The notes beneath the pieces are model-generated. The model saw only the letters and a list, made by a program, of their open reading frames with translations. It was not told where the DNA came from and searched no databases. From Kingdonia uniflora (lineage: Eukaryota > Streptophyta > Magnoliopsida > Ranunculales > Circaeasteraceae), in the NCBI GenBank assembly GCA_014058105.1, contig JACGCM010002205.1, positions 1,736,001 through 1,800,000 of the forward strand: a DNA stretch of 64,000 nucleotides, given 5' to 3'. The stretch's first letter is position 1; the number at the start of each line of letters is the position of its first letter. The position numbers and the translations under genes were made by a program. Below, in pieces: positions 1 through 9,791 of the stretch.

Positions 1-8
1 AGCTCCGA

Positions 9-362
9 TGCAACATGTTATGGATCGACGAAACCAGAGACTGAGCCATCGCCAACCTTGGCCGTTACCATACATCACTTTAGAAGTCCTACAACAAAAG
101 AGTTTGACCACGAAGTTTTAACATCGGAGATCTGGTGCTTCGATGTGTCAACCAATACTCGAGGCCTCGAAATGCCGGCAAGCTAGCCGAATCCTGGGAA
201 GGACCTTATGTCGTGCACGACAAAACCGATAAGGGTTCATATTATCTGATGACAGAAGATGGAAAGCCTTTACCAAATCCGTGGAACACAATGCAGCTGG
301 TCTCCTATAACAGGTCATGGCCTCAACCTTGTACAACTGATATAATACATAATAATCAATAA
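9..362 (+). pseudogene. Integrase C-terminal end of gypsy-1 pol
   Basis: One frame from position 9 to the stop at 362 matches the end of the gypsy-2 polyprotein (16560-16928) nearly residue for residue, including the stretch 'KLAESWEGPYVV' and 'PLPNPWNTMQLV'. This is the DNA-binding C-terminal part of a Ty3/gypsy integrase, downstream of the catalytic core. The frame has three internal stops before 135, so it is not translatable as a whole. The upstream catalytic domain is outside the window. The identification is by comparison inside the window and by family knowledge. Confidence 0.8.
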
Positions 363-418
363 ATAGTCTTTCCACCCATTCGTCGTCTCTTCTTTTCAAT
401 GAATTTCTTGGTTTAACT

Positions 419-1190
419 TAGGCATCATGTCAACCCTTCGACCCGACTGATACTTAGGAGCGGCCTTGAGATTTTTCAAACCTTCAAATTCGAGCAAACT
501 CGAGGGGCAAGGATGGTCGAATGACCGGACCTTCGGGAATGCATTGGGGGCGAACAGTTATGCTTCGTTGTGGCTTAGGCCTTCGAAGTCCAGTTAATTT
601 CTTAGCTTACTCTAAGTATCATGTCAACCCTCGATCCGACTGATACTTGGGGGCGACCCTGAAATTTTCAAGCTTCCAATTTCGAGCAAACTCGAGGGAC
701 AAGGATGGTCGACAGGACCCTCGGAAATGCATTAGGGGAGAACAGATACGCCTCAATCAGGTTCAAAACCGTCGAAGTCTAGTCGATTTATTGATTTACC
801 CCGGGTATAATGTCCACCCTCGCCCCGACTGATACTTGGGGGCGACCTTAAAATTTTCAAGTTTCCACCATTCGAGAAAACTCGAGGGGCACAAATGGTC
901 GAAAGGCCAGACCCTCGAGAATGTGTTGGGGGTGAACACATCTTGCTTCGATGTGGCTTAGGCCTTCGAGTCCAGTAAATTTTTGGGTGTCATATAGGTA
1001 TCACGTTAACCTCGGCCCAACTGATACTCGGGGGCGACCTGAAAATTTTTCAAACTCCTAACATTCGAACAGACTCGGGGGGTACGAATGGTCAACCGAC
1101 TGGACCTTCGGGCATACGTTGGGGGCGAGCATGCCTTACATCGTTATGGGTTAGGCCTTCGATGTCCAGCAGATCCCTTGATTTCAAAAG
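419..1190 (+). repeat. ~190-bp tandem repeat array downstream of gypsy-1 pol
   Basis: Four diverged units begin near 419, 611, 799 and 988. Each starts with a version of 'ATCATGTCAACCCTTCGACC', followed by 'CTGATACTTGGGGGCGACC', a TTTTCAAAC tract, 'TTCGAGCAAACTCGAGGGG' and a GGTCGA-rich stretch. The same array, about five units, lies at the same place in gypsy-2. Non-coding tandem arrays 3' of pol are known from Tat/Ogre-type elements and can seed satellites. Confidence 0.9.
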
Positions 1191-1618
1191 AGGAATCACA
1201 GCCATCTCGAAGCCTCACAGGTTCGTTCACTCTACAGTCATTCGACGGAAACAACACATGCAGATACTATTATACAAGAATATTTACAGCCCCACCACAG
1301 GCAAGAAGTTTCAAAACATCATCTATCAGAAAAGTAATTTCAACACTAATCAAGTCAAGTCATGCATCAAGAATTCAGTACAAATTAAGCTAACAAAATC
1401 AGCCTCAATATCTCAGCAATCCAGTACAACGCAAGTCCAGCACAACATTACAATACAAATCAAGTTCATACAAAATAGTCTCAACATTCGACAACAAAGC
1501 AGAATCAGTACAACACCAGTCAGTTTCCCTGCAACAACTCAAAGCAATAACATAGTTCAAATATTACAACTCCACGACAAATCAAAAAAAGTAGGAACGG
1601 ATATCTAATACAAATACC
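1191..1618. other. A-rich untranslated stretch of gypsy-1
   Basis: Low-complexity, A- and C-rich sequence with repeated 'TCAACA' and 'CAGTACAA' words. It lies between the tandem array and the 3' end of the antisense gene and matches the equivalent zone of gypsy-2 (about 17790-18170). Frames seen here have no family resemblance. I see no gene. Confidence 0.5.
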
Positions 1619-4250
1619 TCATATCGGTGTGGATGAATCCACTTCCCTAACAGGCCTTCCAGTGCCAACACCCTCACCACCTTCAGTCGAAGACTTCGGC
1701 CCCGCACCATCAGCGACTACATCATCCACAGTTCTAATGTTGGTCGTTTCAATCACAGGAGCCTCCACACCACCTCCAGTACCTCCATCTACTCCATCAA
1801 CAACATCTGTCTCTCCTTCCTTCGTCTGCAAATTGACTCCAGCAACCAGTTTTGGGGTAGCGGGGATGGGTTCAAAAGTATCAGGGTCATACCTCTTATC
1901 ATCTACAAACTCCTTCAGTCTCATGACGACTCAACATTCACCATCAAACATCGCCTGATAACGCGCTGTCAATTATGCCTTTTCCTTAACCTTCGCAACA
2001 AGCTTTGCCGCACACACCTGCACCTGATTATACCGCTGAACCTCGAGCCTTTTATCGAAGGAGTCAGTGATCGCCGCCAGATCTCGCTTCAACACTTTGA
2101 CCCCAGACAACAGCGACGCCTCAGTCCCTCGAGCAAGATCCAGACTATCAACCGCCTACTGCAACTTCCCCTTTACTGATCTCATCGCCCTGTTGTAAGA
2201 CTGCGCCCAAGCATCCATCTGCTAGAATATTCGAGTCGTTAGTACCACTCGAAGCATGAAAAACTTAAAAAAATCTTAGAATTTCACAGAAGAAATTAAT
2301 AGACAGTTACCTGATACATACTCTTCTTCATTTCCTTCGAAGCCTCGATTGGGTCGTCTTCGCAGAGTTCAGCCATCAAAGCGTACTTGGCTAGTGATTG
2401 CTCTCGTCGCTCAGCCACCGTCATCTCTTCATCCTCCTCTGCTGCATCATCTTCCCCCAGCGCCCTACGCCTTTTGCTTTAAACAACCTTCGACTGCGGT
2501 ACCTCTGGAGCCTCGGGAGCGACCTTGCCTTTTCCTTTCTCAGCTTGTGTTGGTACCTGCCTTGGCCTCAGTCTTGAAGCATCACTAGCCACTTCGGGCA
2601 CCGGCGCTGCTCGCTTCAAGGCCCTTTTTTCCTTCGACACAAATTGAACTGTCCTCGCCAAGTCATCTTCTCCCATTTCTTCGGGTACTTTCGAGCCACC
2701 TTCGCATCTCCTTCTCTTTGATGACTTCGGCGTAACGGGTACGTTTCGAAGCAGGGAATTCGTCTTCTTCCTTCTCTTCCTATGAATACCAAGACTTTGG
2801 AAAACATAATTCACCCACTCCTCACTAGCTTCGAGTAAGGCGTCAATATAGTTCCTTGGGTTGTCCTAAGAAAAATTCTTCGGACCTTCAAAACAAACAA
2901 AATATGATCACTGCTTATTCGAGAAATACATCAAAAATAATTCTTTGACAGCAATACATTAAAAAAAATCTTCGACAGCAAACTTACTCTGATTATAGAC
3001 TCTATGATACAACTTATAAAGGTCCTCCCCTTCAACATTCTCGTAGTTACCCCGTACTATAACTAAGTCTTTATTCCACTCTCGACCCGTCGAGCACAGA
3101 TCAAAAAACCCGGGTTTCTCAGGGTGATACTGGATGTGGTAGGTACCTGTGTTCTGGTTTGCCTTCTTCGAGTAGAAGGACACAACATCGAACCACTTAA
3201 TTAAACCCCTCCCCTCACTACTCAATTTTGCATTCATGCCCTCAATTACCCTCAACATCTCGTAAAAATTCTCATTTATTTGAACAGGTGCAATCACTCA
3301 AAAATTCAATACCTCTTTCATCAGCCTTTAGAGAGAAAGTTCCATTCCCAGTCGAATCTAGCCTCTATAAGCCATTATCCCATCTCCAGGGTTCGATTTG
3401 AAAGTTAACCCTGCTCCCGCCACACTCAACAGCGCCCCCACCTTTGACAACTTCAGCTTGGTGACAAATCGATCCACTTTTATTTTATCCCTAGCCGAGA
3501 TAGAACCCTCGGCCTTATCCAATTCAGTCGAATCCCCACTTTGATAACTCTGCCCCCCTTCTCCCTTTTTACCACCAGAAGGCCCAATATTGCCCTCACC
3601 TCTCGCCCTCTCTCCTATCTCCTCCTCATCACTATCATTAGAAACTACCGTCTTACGGCGTCTAGTCATCGGAACCCACCAACTGGTAACACCATGGCCA
3701 AAGGGACATCGGTTACAACATCTAACACTTCTAAGTCACGGCCCTCATCCATTGGAGCACGACCAGAAATACTAGCTTCAAATACTTCGATTTCTTCGTC
3801 TATTAGCCTCTGCCTCGAAGCTCGACGGGTACGCATCTTATCCTACAGAAGAAGAGGCACACAATCAGATCGATACATTCAATAATTACGTGTCAATAAC
3901 CCATATCTCATCTACCCCCTCCAACAGATACAAACACATTCGAAGCCTTAATCCTAAATCCAGTCCATCCCTCAAAACCTTCAAAATCCTCAAATGGATC
4001 AGAACCCAGACTCATGAATTCCTCTATCCTCGAAGATAACCTCCAAACTCTAAACCCATAAGATTCTACTTACAGATACATAAGGATAAGCAAAACAAAA
4101 ATAGACAGAAATCAAGTGACATACCTGTGTTAGAAGAAGTATACTCGAAACAACAAGACCAATGCAACAACTTCAACAACCTTTCTCAAGCTTCACTTAG
4201 CAATGGCGTATGTTCTCTTCCTTTCACTCTCTCTGGTTTTTTCTCAATGA
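1619..4250 (-). pseudogene. Large spliced antisense gene of gypsy-1 (putative plant transposon protein domain)
   Basis: Reconstructed as four exons on the minus strand. Exon 1 (about 4250-4125) is a 5' leader with donor ACAG|GTATGTC. Exon 2 holds the coding start (ATG at 3836, beginning 'MRTRR') and runs to 2988, where AATCAGA|GTAAGT is the donor. Exon 3 is 2885-2311, from acceptor GAAG| to donor TATCAG|GTAACT. Exon 4 is 2218-1619, from acceptor TAGCAG|. Exon 2 carries an acidic Ser-rich part, then a globular domain with 'EGMNAKLSSEGRGLIKWF' and 'STGREWNKDLVIVRGNYE', resembling the putative plant transposon protein family known from Tat elements. Exon 3 is basic, with Lys/Arg clusters; exon 4 looks coiled-coil and ends in a Pro/Gly/Thr-rich tail. 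Stops and a frameshift break it; one TAA in exon 3 stands where gypsy-2 has CAA. Function unknown. Confidence 0.75.
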
Positions 4251-4276
4251 ACAGTACATTGGTTACTGCTCTCACA

Positions 4277-4284
4277 TTTATATA
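4277..4284 (-). promoter_or_regulatory. TATA box of the large antisense gene, gypsy-1
   Basis: Minus strand reads GGTATATAAATGTG, about 150 bp upstream of the leader donor at 4124. The matching place in gypsy-2 (20771-20777) also has a TATA box, although flanking sequence has drifted. Confidence 0.6.
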
Positions 4285-4739
4285 CCTTCTCAGAATACCA
4301 AAACCTCCTCGATTTTCAAACCACTATCATTACCACGGCTTTTCGGCTGCAATTAGTTTTGATTGATTTACCCCTCATATCCCTCATGTGCGAACTACAC
4401 GCTCACTTCGAATTAGCTATAAAATTAAAGCCTCTCAAACCTTTTCACCCTCACTCGAAGCTACCCAGTCAAATCCCAACATCAAATTACAACTTTTCCA
4501 TAAAACGAGGACAAAAATCATGATTACCTGTACGGCATACTGCCCCAAGCGCACATACCGTTCTAATAGACCAGACTGTCAGTACGACCAGTCAAATCCA
4601 ACAAAGCCTTTGATACACTTCTCACATACGAGTAATCGACTATACTGCGTCTCGAACACTCAGCAATAGATAACCTCAAATTCGATTCCCAAATATATCG
4701 AACATTCGATCTACAGCACATTCGTTAGTTCAAAACCTT

Positions 4740-5060
4740 ATGTCTTATTACTTTGACAGATCATCCTTCTACTTCGACAGATCAGCCTCCCACTTCGATA
4801 GATTACATTTTTTTACTTCAACAGTCCAGAATTTCACTTATACATCACAATTTTCCTTCAACAGACCAAACTTCTACTTCGACAAATTATAACCTTTTTA
4901 CTTCGATAGTTCATAAATTTATGTTTACACAGATCAGACCTTTTACATCGACATATCAGTACTTTTATTTTTAATAGATTAGACCTTCTACTTCGACAGT
5001 TCAAGCCTGTTACTTCGAAAGATCAAAATTATACTTCGAACGTTCACAATTCTATTAGAC
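4740..5060. repeat. Degenerate short tandem repeats 'ACTTCGACAGATCA'
   Basis: About ten imperfect units of 22-35 bp built on ACTTCGACAG followed by an ATCA/TTCA and a pyrimidine-rich spacer. They lie between the 3' end of small ORF a and the promoter of the large antisense gene. Gypsy-2 keeps only scattered remains here (around 21320). Confidence 0.6.
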
Positions 5061-5206
5061 ACAGTACCGAGAAATAATTCGACAGATTATACTACCAACA
5101 CCCAATTTCATTAACTTTAGAAACAACATAATACAATTCCAACAGTTCATACAAGTACCCTATATACCACAATATCTAAAATAGTTACCAAAACAGACAG
5201 AGGACC

Positions 5207-5548
5207 CTAATTATCAGCGGGATGCTCTTCCTCAACCACAGCCGCAGTACCAGCGTCTTCCTGGTCCACCATTTCCTTCGCAAATGACTCAAGCAGGGAC
5301 AACCGGTAGCCAGGTAATGGTACCATCATCAACAATATTCCCCACCAATATGTGAAGGGCATGCCAACAATCGGTGCCCCGGGTTCCGCCTTAAAAAGAT
5401 CTGGCATCTCCACATCAATGTCTTGTTCGATACCAAATCCCCGTTGTAACCCCAACGTCGCCTCCCGTACTCGCCTGACCCTTACTGTCGCCTGGTTCTC
5501 TTGTGCGAGTACTGGAACTTGAATGTTGTTTTGAGAAGAAGAAGCCAT
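5207..5548 (-). CDS. Small antisense ORF a of gypsy-1 (113 aa, unknown)
   Basis: Open from ATG 5548 to stop 5207 without interruption. The middle carries 'DVEMPDLFKAEPGAPIVGMP' followed by an aromatic 'FTYWW', and the end is acidic after 'RLSLLESFAKEMV'. The same layout is found in ORF b next to it and in both small ORFs of gypsy-2, so a/b look like paralogues that predate the split of the copies. No family is recognised, no signal peptide or clear membrane segment. A TATA box lies about 75 bp upstream. It is transcribed, if at all, against the retroelement's own genomic RNA. Coding status is supported by conserved start, length and motif in gypsy-2. Confidence 0.6.
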   Translation of the reverse strand: MASSSQNNIQVPVLAQENQATVRVRRVREATLGLQRGFGIEQDIDVEMPDLFKAEPGAPIVGMPFTYWWGILLMMVPLPGYRLSLLESFAKEMVDQEDAGTAAVVEEEHPADN

Positions 5549-5621
5549 TCCGATCCGAGCAAGAAAGCAGAAAGATGAAGAAAGGTTAAGAAAGATGAGA
5601 AATCCTCTTCACAATAACCCC

Positions 5622-5628
5622 TTTTATA
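5622..5628 (-). promoter_or_regulatory. TATA box of small ORF a, gypsy-1
   Basis: Minus strand reads CATGTATAAAAGGGG, a strong plant-type TATA box 74 bp upstream of the ORF a start codon. Confidence 0.6.
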
Positions 5629-6174
5629 CATGAAGGAAGATTTCAACTTTCCCTCTTCCCAAGCCCAATTAATTGCTATCTTCAATTTCCCTCCTTGAAA
5701 ACTCAACAGTCCAACCTGTAGAACTTCCCAGACGTAACAGTTCATCTGCATGCGCATGAAAACACCATTTACGAGGACTGGCAGTCGAACAAATCTCTAG
5801 CCTCGAACCATCGACCATTTTCACACTTCGACTCCAATCTCTTGCACTGAGTCTTCACTAATACAAAGTTAATTACTTTCGACCATATCATTATACTCCG
5901 ATGACAATTTTTCTAACAGTATTCATTGCCACCTATTAACATTCGATGAGATAAATTTGTTTTCGTGCTTACAAGCCTACTTGTCTACTATAACTACCAG
6001 ACACAATGATACAAAATTTTCGTGAAACGTTGTTCTCATTCCATTCTCCAAATTACAACCAAAACAACAAATTTATATACCCAAATACATTCAAACTACA
6101 GCAAAAACAGAATCCTCCAAATACAACCCTACAAAAAACAACCCTGCACTATCACCATCACCGTCACCACTGCC

Positions 6175-6513
6175 TCAAACAGCAGCCCTACTTCCAGAAG
6201 GTCTAGTTCCACTCGCTGAGCTTTGTTCCTCCATCTCCTCTTCTACACAAACGAGGCACTCGGCCAAAGCCGAGAGAAAGAGGTAACGTTTCTCCGCAGT
6301 TGTAAAGTTGTACTTCAGTTGCTCCCAAAGATAGGCATAAGGCTCCCCGTTGATAAGCTCTCCAGCCTCTACCTCCACCAGATCGGGCATGTCCCAGTCC
6401 AGATCATGTTGCCTGAAGAACTTCATATGCAATTCAACAGTCTTCCCCCCTACGCAACGATCCCGGGAGAATCCCATCCTTTTCAGATAGCGCGTATTGG
6501 GCGTGGTATCCAT
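6175..6513 (-). CDS. Small antisense ORF b of gypsy-1 (~112 aa, unknown)
   Basis: The frame is open from 6525, but the ATG at 6513 ('MDTTPNTRY') is preferred because gypsy-2 begins at the equivalent 'MDTTLNTHY'. It carries 'DLDWDMPDLVEVEAGELING', an aromatic 'PYAYLWEQL', then 'EKRYLFLSALAE' and a Glu/Ser-rich tail. This matches ORF a in order (acidic MPDL motif, aromatic pair, R-x-x-L-L/F-L helix), so the two are probably duplicates. Uninterrupted here, while the gypsy-2 copy has an in-frame stop. No known domain is recognised. Confidence 0.6.
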   Translation of the reverse strand: MDTTPNTRYLKRMGFSRDRCVGGKTVELHMKFFRQHDLDWDMPDLVEVEAGELINGEPYAYLWEQLKYNFTTAEKRYLFLSALAECLVCVEEEMEEQSSASGTRPSGSRAAV

Positions 6514-6599
6514 AAAGTTTTTCAAAAAAATTGCAAAAGATAGATAAGAGAATGAAATAGAAGAAGTACATGCAATATCCCTACCCCCATAACCCGTAC

Positions 6600-6607
6600 T
6601 TATAGCC
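6600..6607 (-). promoter_or_regulatory. TATA-like box of small ORF b, gypsy-1
   Basis: Minus strand reads AAGGCTATAAGTACGG about 90 bp upstream of the ORF b start. Gypsy-2 has AAGGTATAAATATGG at the equivalent place. Confidence 0.5.
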
Positions 6608-6755
6608 TTATTTCATTTATTACCCTATAACTACCAACATCTCTTTATTACCCTCTTTTATTACATACCCGAAAACCAACAGTCAAACCGCTCAACTTCT
6701 AAAGCCGAACAGTTTTCTCAGTAAATGCCTCTACACCTGCTTTCGAGACCTTCGC

Positions 6756-6769
6756 TGAAAGGGGGTGAA
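6756..6769 (+). other. Polypurine tract of gypsy-1
   Basis: TGAAAGGGGGTGAA immediately precedes the LTR start TGTAGTAGCC. Gypsy-2 has GAGAGGGGGCGAA in the same position. Confidence 0.75.
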
Positions 6770-7255
6770 TGTAGTAGCCTACTCGCAGCCTTTTACCCTA
6801 GTCAAACACTCGAAGGCTACCTCGACGCTTACTCGAACATATCAAAGCCCACTCAACCCATAAACAAGTTTTCCAAAGTTTATCCGAAGACAAAGCCTCG
6901 ATTCTGAATAAGCCTCGAGAACGGACTCCACATCACAGCAGAAACACTTCGACCATATCCACACATGGTCGAAGTATGACAAGACAGATAGCCAGCTCAC
7001 TAGACAAGACGGCGCAGCTGTTAGTCCTTGCAGCTACAGTGACATGCCCAACCACTGCTACAGTATCAAAGTAAAAAGACGGACCCAACAACTATTACAG
7101 TGACAGTTCCAACATTTCTGGCGCCCATACCCACTCCAGGATGTCCGGATAGTACCCTTGTAATGCGACCTAACCTTGGTGACTCAACCCTTCATATGAT
7201 CTATAAATAAGAGAGATGGGGAACCAAGGAAGGGTTACAAAATCTTCCTCCAAAT
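6770..7255 (+). repeat. Truncated 3' LTR of gypsy-1
   Basis: Starts TGTAGTAGCCTACTCGCAGC and follows the gypsy-2 LTR through U3, including the TATA box TATAAATAA at 7202-7210 and the following GGGTTACAAAATCT. After about 7255 the similarity to the gypsy-2 U5 disappears. A complete LTR of this family is about 711 bp, so the last third is missing or belongs to a different subfamily. Confidence 0.75.
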
Positions 7256-7390
7256 CCCATACAGTGATGATGAACTTGATCTTTCGCCAAAAACATACCC
7301 TCACATTTATTAGCTTTAAAACCGTAAATAGCTCATCTATAAATGGAAGGAAGATCTTCTTAAACGATCGATAGTGTGTAGGCTACCATA
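7256..7390. other. Unassigned sequence between gypsy-1 LTR and CACTA-like end
   Basis: No similarity to the rest of the window was found. It could be a diverged U5 or flanking DNA exposed by an earlier deletion. Confidence 0.3.
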
Positions 7391-7419
7391 TACATCAACA
7401 AATAAGGGTTTTCACGTCA
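7391..7419 (+). repeat. Left terminal inverted repeat of the CACTA-like element
   Basis: Aligns with the inverted right end 27013-27043, sharing the pattern CAA-AAATA-GG-TTTT-ACGTCA. The canonical first bases CACTA are degraded. Confidence 0.5.
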
Positions 7420-7720
7420 CTAAAAAAGTGGTGTGAAAGAGAATTAACGTCACTTTTGCAAGCGATGTTTACCAAGGCGACTTGGAAAGTAATATGCATT
7501 TACGTTACTTTTTTAATGACATTATAATGTAGAATAAGTGACGTTATATGTATTTTCTCATTAAGCAGAGATGTTTATTAACGTCATGTATAAGTGACGT
7601 AATAGTTGGCCTTTCATGCTAGGTTGGAATTGACGTAATTGAAGAATTAACGTAATGTTAAAATTGATGTAGTTACATAATGCAGAGGAATCTATGTCAG
7701 TGTAAAAGTGATGTTGGCTG
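7411..7720. repeat. Left subterminal ACGTCA repeats
   Basis: At least eight copies of ACGTCAC/ACGTCAT or GTGACGT in both orientations within 300 bp, which fits transposase-binding subterminal repeats. Similar words cluster at 26740-27030. Confidence 0.6.
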
Positions 7721-9317
7721 AAAAAATACAAAAAAGAAAATTACTTTTTTACCCTACAACCCATACATCACATGCAATGCACTTGACACACTTCATCTGC
7801 AAGGCAGTCACATTTTTTGCCTACACCAATAAACATGCAATCAAGTAATAGAAACAACCCTAAAAATGTTGCTTCAATATCCTTCACTTGAAATTTATTA
7901 TCACTTGGTATGTAAAAAACCAAATCAACTTTCATAAACTTCACTACCACTTAGCATGTGATAAATCAGTGCATTGTATTCATTGATACAAAAAGCCAAC
8001 TTTTCATTACAATTTAAATGTATTGTATTTAGTCTTTTTAGATGATTAACATTGAGTGACCTGTGAGGTCTCCAAAAACGTTGAGCTTGAGTCCTGCACT
8101 AGTGATCCATTAGGTTCTTCAATGATCAAAAAAGTCAAGAAAAGAGTTCAAAAAGGATTTGCAGAGCCCATTGAAGATCTTTGACTGGTTTGCCGCTAAA
8201 GGTCTCAAATAGATCATGATCCAACTACTAGTTTTTTCTTCGTGAACATGGTCTGTAACGAGAATACATTAAACAGAGAGTGGGCTGTAACGAAAATCTG
8301 AACATGATAGAAAAGAATTGAGTTAATGATGATAACAGATGTTCATAATAGTGAATCTACGCCATGATAAATACAAATGCATATTTTTTATAATCATATG
8401 CAAATGGTGGGAGATAAGAACAATGTCTCGAAGGAATCTTACAAGAACTCAAAACTTTTTGTTTCAAGCATTTAAATTCTAAGAAAAAAAAACAAATATA
8501 AAGACAAAAAAGCAGTAATTTCACCTCTTGGATACTAGATTACTCAATGGCAGTACTGCTAGCAGCTAGCAGCTAGCAGCACTGAAAGAATAACCCTCAA
8601 CAGTGTACGCTGCCTGAAATGAAAAAGTAGGATGCCTCATAAACAAATACCATTGCATTCCAGTAGACATATAATATTTGTCTCTAAAATAGCACGGACA
8701 TGTATACAAATTTCGGTTGTGAACTTCTTCATACTTAAGAACATATCCATGGATGTGAATATGACATTCACGCTCCTTGAGTTCTTCAAGAGGATAAGAA
8801 AAAAAAGGGGGTAAATGGATAAACCGTCAAAAGCATGAAGAGCAATTATCTAAGAAAAAGAAAGACGACTAGAAAAAATAAAAAATAGCAGAGGAATGGA
8901 AAAGACTTAAGGAACCATCAATGCAATAGTAACTTGAATAGGCTAGTAACATATTTTGACAGATTCTCAAATCTTGAGCGGTAAGAAAGGTAAACCATCA
9001 AAAGAACATAGGCTAGGATTGAGCTTTCAGTATTCAATATTTTCTCTTACTTCCTAAAAGTGTAGGGAATTAAGTGTTTTACACGAGGCTCTTCGAGCTG
9101 AAATATTAGATAAAAGTAAGAAAAGTTTTTAATGGTTTTTATCATTTGGGACTAATTTGGAATCAATGTATGACAATATAAAAGTAATGAAATTATTTCA
9201 ATTCGAGGTAAAATTATATTTTCCCCTTCAGGTGCAAGCTATAAACCCAAAAAAAACATGTTTTTTTGCACCATAGCAGATTAATACACTACAAATATAT
9301 GCAATTAACGTGCTTAC
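7721..9317. other. No recognisable gene; 3' side of the captured kinesin fragment
   Basis: AT-rich sequence with no long frame and no family match. It contains a short tandem 'GCTAGCA' run at 8558-8581. It may hold the remaining 3' exons or introns of the kinesin-5 fragment, but I could not find the expected C-terminal exon. Confidence 0.4.
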
Positions 9318-9791
9318 CATGTATTCCTTTTCTAAACATTTGCCTGCATTCTCGGTAATCTCCACTATCTTGTGGCAGTGCCCGCTTTTTAAATCTCTCA
9401 AATCATTACAGCAGGGATCAACCATCGAATCAATGTTTCCACGCGCCTCGTTATCAAGTTTAAAAGAATCTGAAATAAATTTCTGTTATAACAAATTCCA
9501 TCTAAACTTAAGTCAGTACAAGCGCAACTATAAACTTACCTTCAATGGAGCATAGAAGATTCATATTTGCAACATCTAGATCTTCAAGAGAAGATGTGGC
9601 AACAGAAGACAACTGAGCACGGATAACCTGATTGGCTTCCATTCCATTCCTACCAAAAGAAAAATTACGTGCGTCTTTAGAAACTTACAAGTTGTTAAGA
9701 CATAAATAAACTATAGAACAAATAACATACCTGAGAATGGAATTCATTATTTGTAGTATATTAATCTGTGCCCATTTTTACTTTACTTGTA
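9318..9791 (-). pseudogene. Kinesin-5 tail fragment, 3' exons (part 2)
   Basis: Three exons on the minus strand. The first (9791-9731) begins with 'CTSKVKMGT' after acceptor ATGCAG|. The second (9649-9540) encodes 'NGMEANQVIRAQLSS' and ends at GAAG|GTAAGT. The third (9469-9318) encodes 'NIDSMVDPCCNDLRDLKSGH' and 'KIVEITENAGKCLEKEYM' before ATG|GTAAGC. These are characteristic of the C-terminal tail of plant kinesin-5 (BimC-type, 125-kDa kinesin-related protein), a microtubule motor of the spindle and phragmoplast. The second and third exons join in phase; the first is shortened and out of phase. The motor domain is absent. It continues from the exons at 24007-24524, with gypsy-2 in the intron between. 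Confidence 0.8.

Larger units (their letters stand above)
1..7255 (+). mobile_element. Gypsy-1: 3' part of a Tat-lineage Ty3/gypsy retrotransposon
   Basis: The stretch holds the end of pol, a tandem array, a block of minus-strand genes, a polypurine tract and a truncated 3' LTR, in the same order as gypsy-2 further right, with which it is alignable along most of its length. The 5' part lies outside the window. The antisense genes between integrase and the 3' LTR and the tandem array are typical of Tat-lineage elements. The LTR ceases to match that of gypsy-2 after about 7255, so U5 is lost or replaced. Stops in pol show the copy is dead. Both gypsy-1 and gypsy-2 are unusually rich in TTCGA/CTCGA words. 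Confidence 0.85.

Noticed and set aside
1162..1608. 148-residue + strand frame as a gene
   Set aside because: It runs from the tandem array into A/C-rich untranslated sequence, is Gln/Ser/Thr-rich by composition only, and has no counterpart in gypsy-2.
1629..1958. Pro/Ser/Thr-rich + strand frame
   Set aside because: It is the reverse of the acidic tail of the antisense gene, whose minus-strand frame is supported by splice sites and by gypsy-2.
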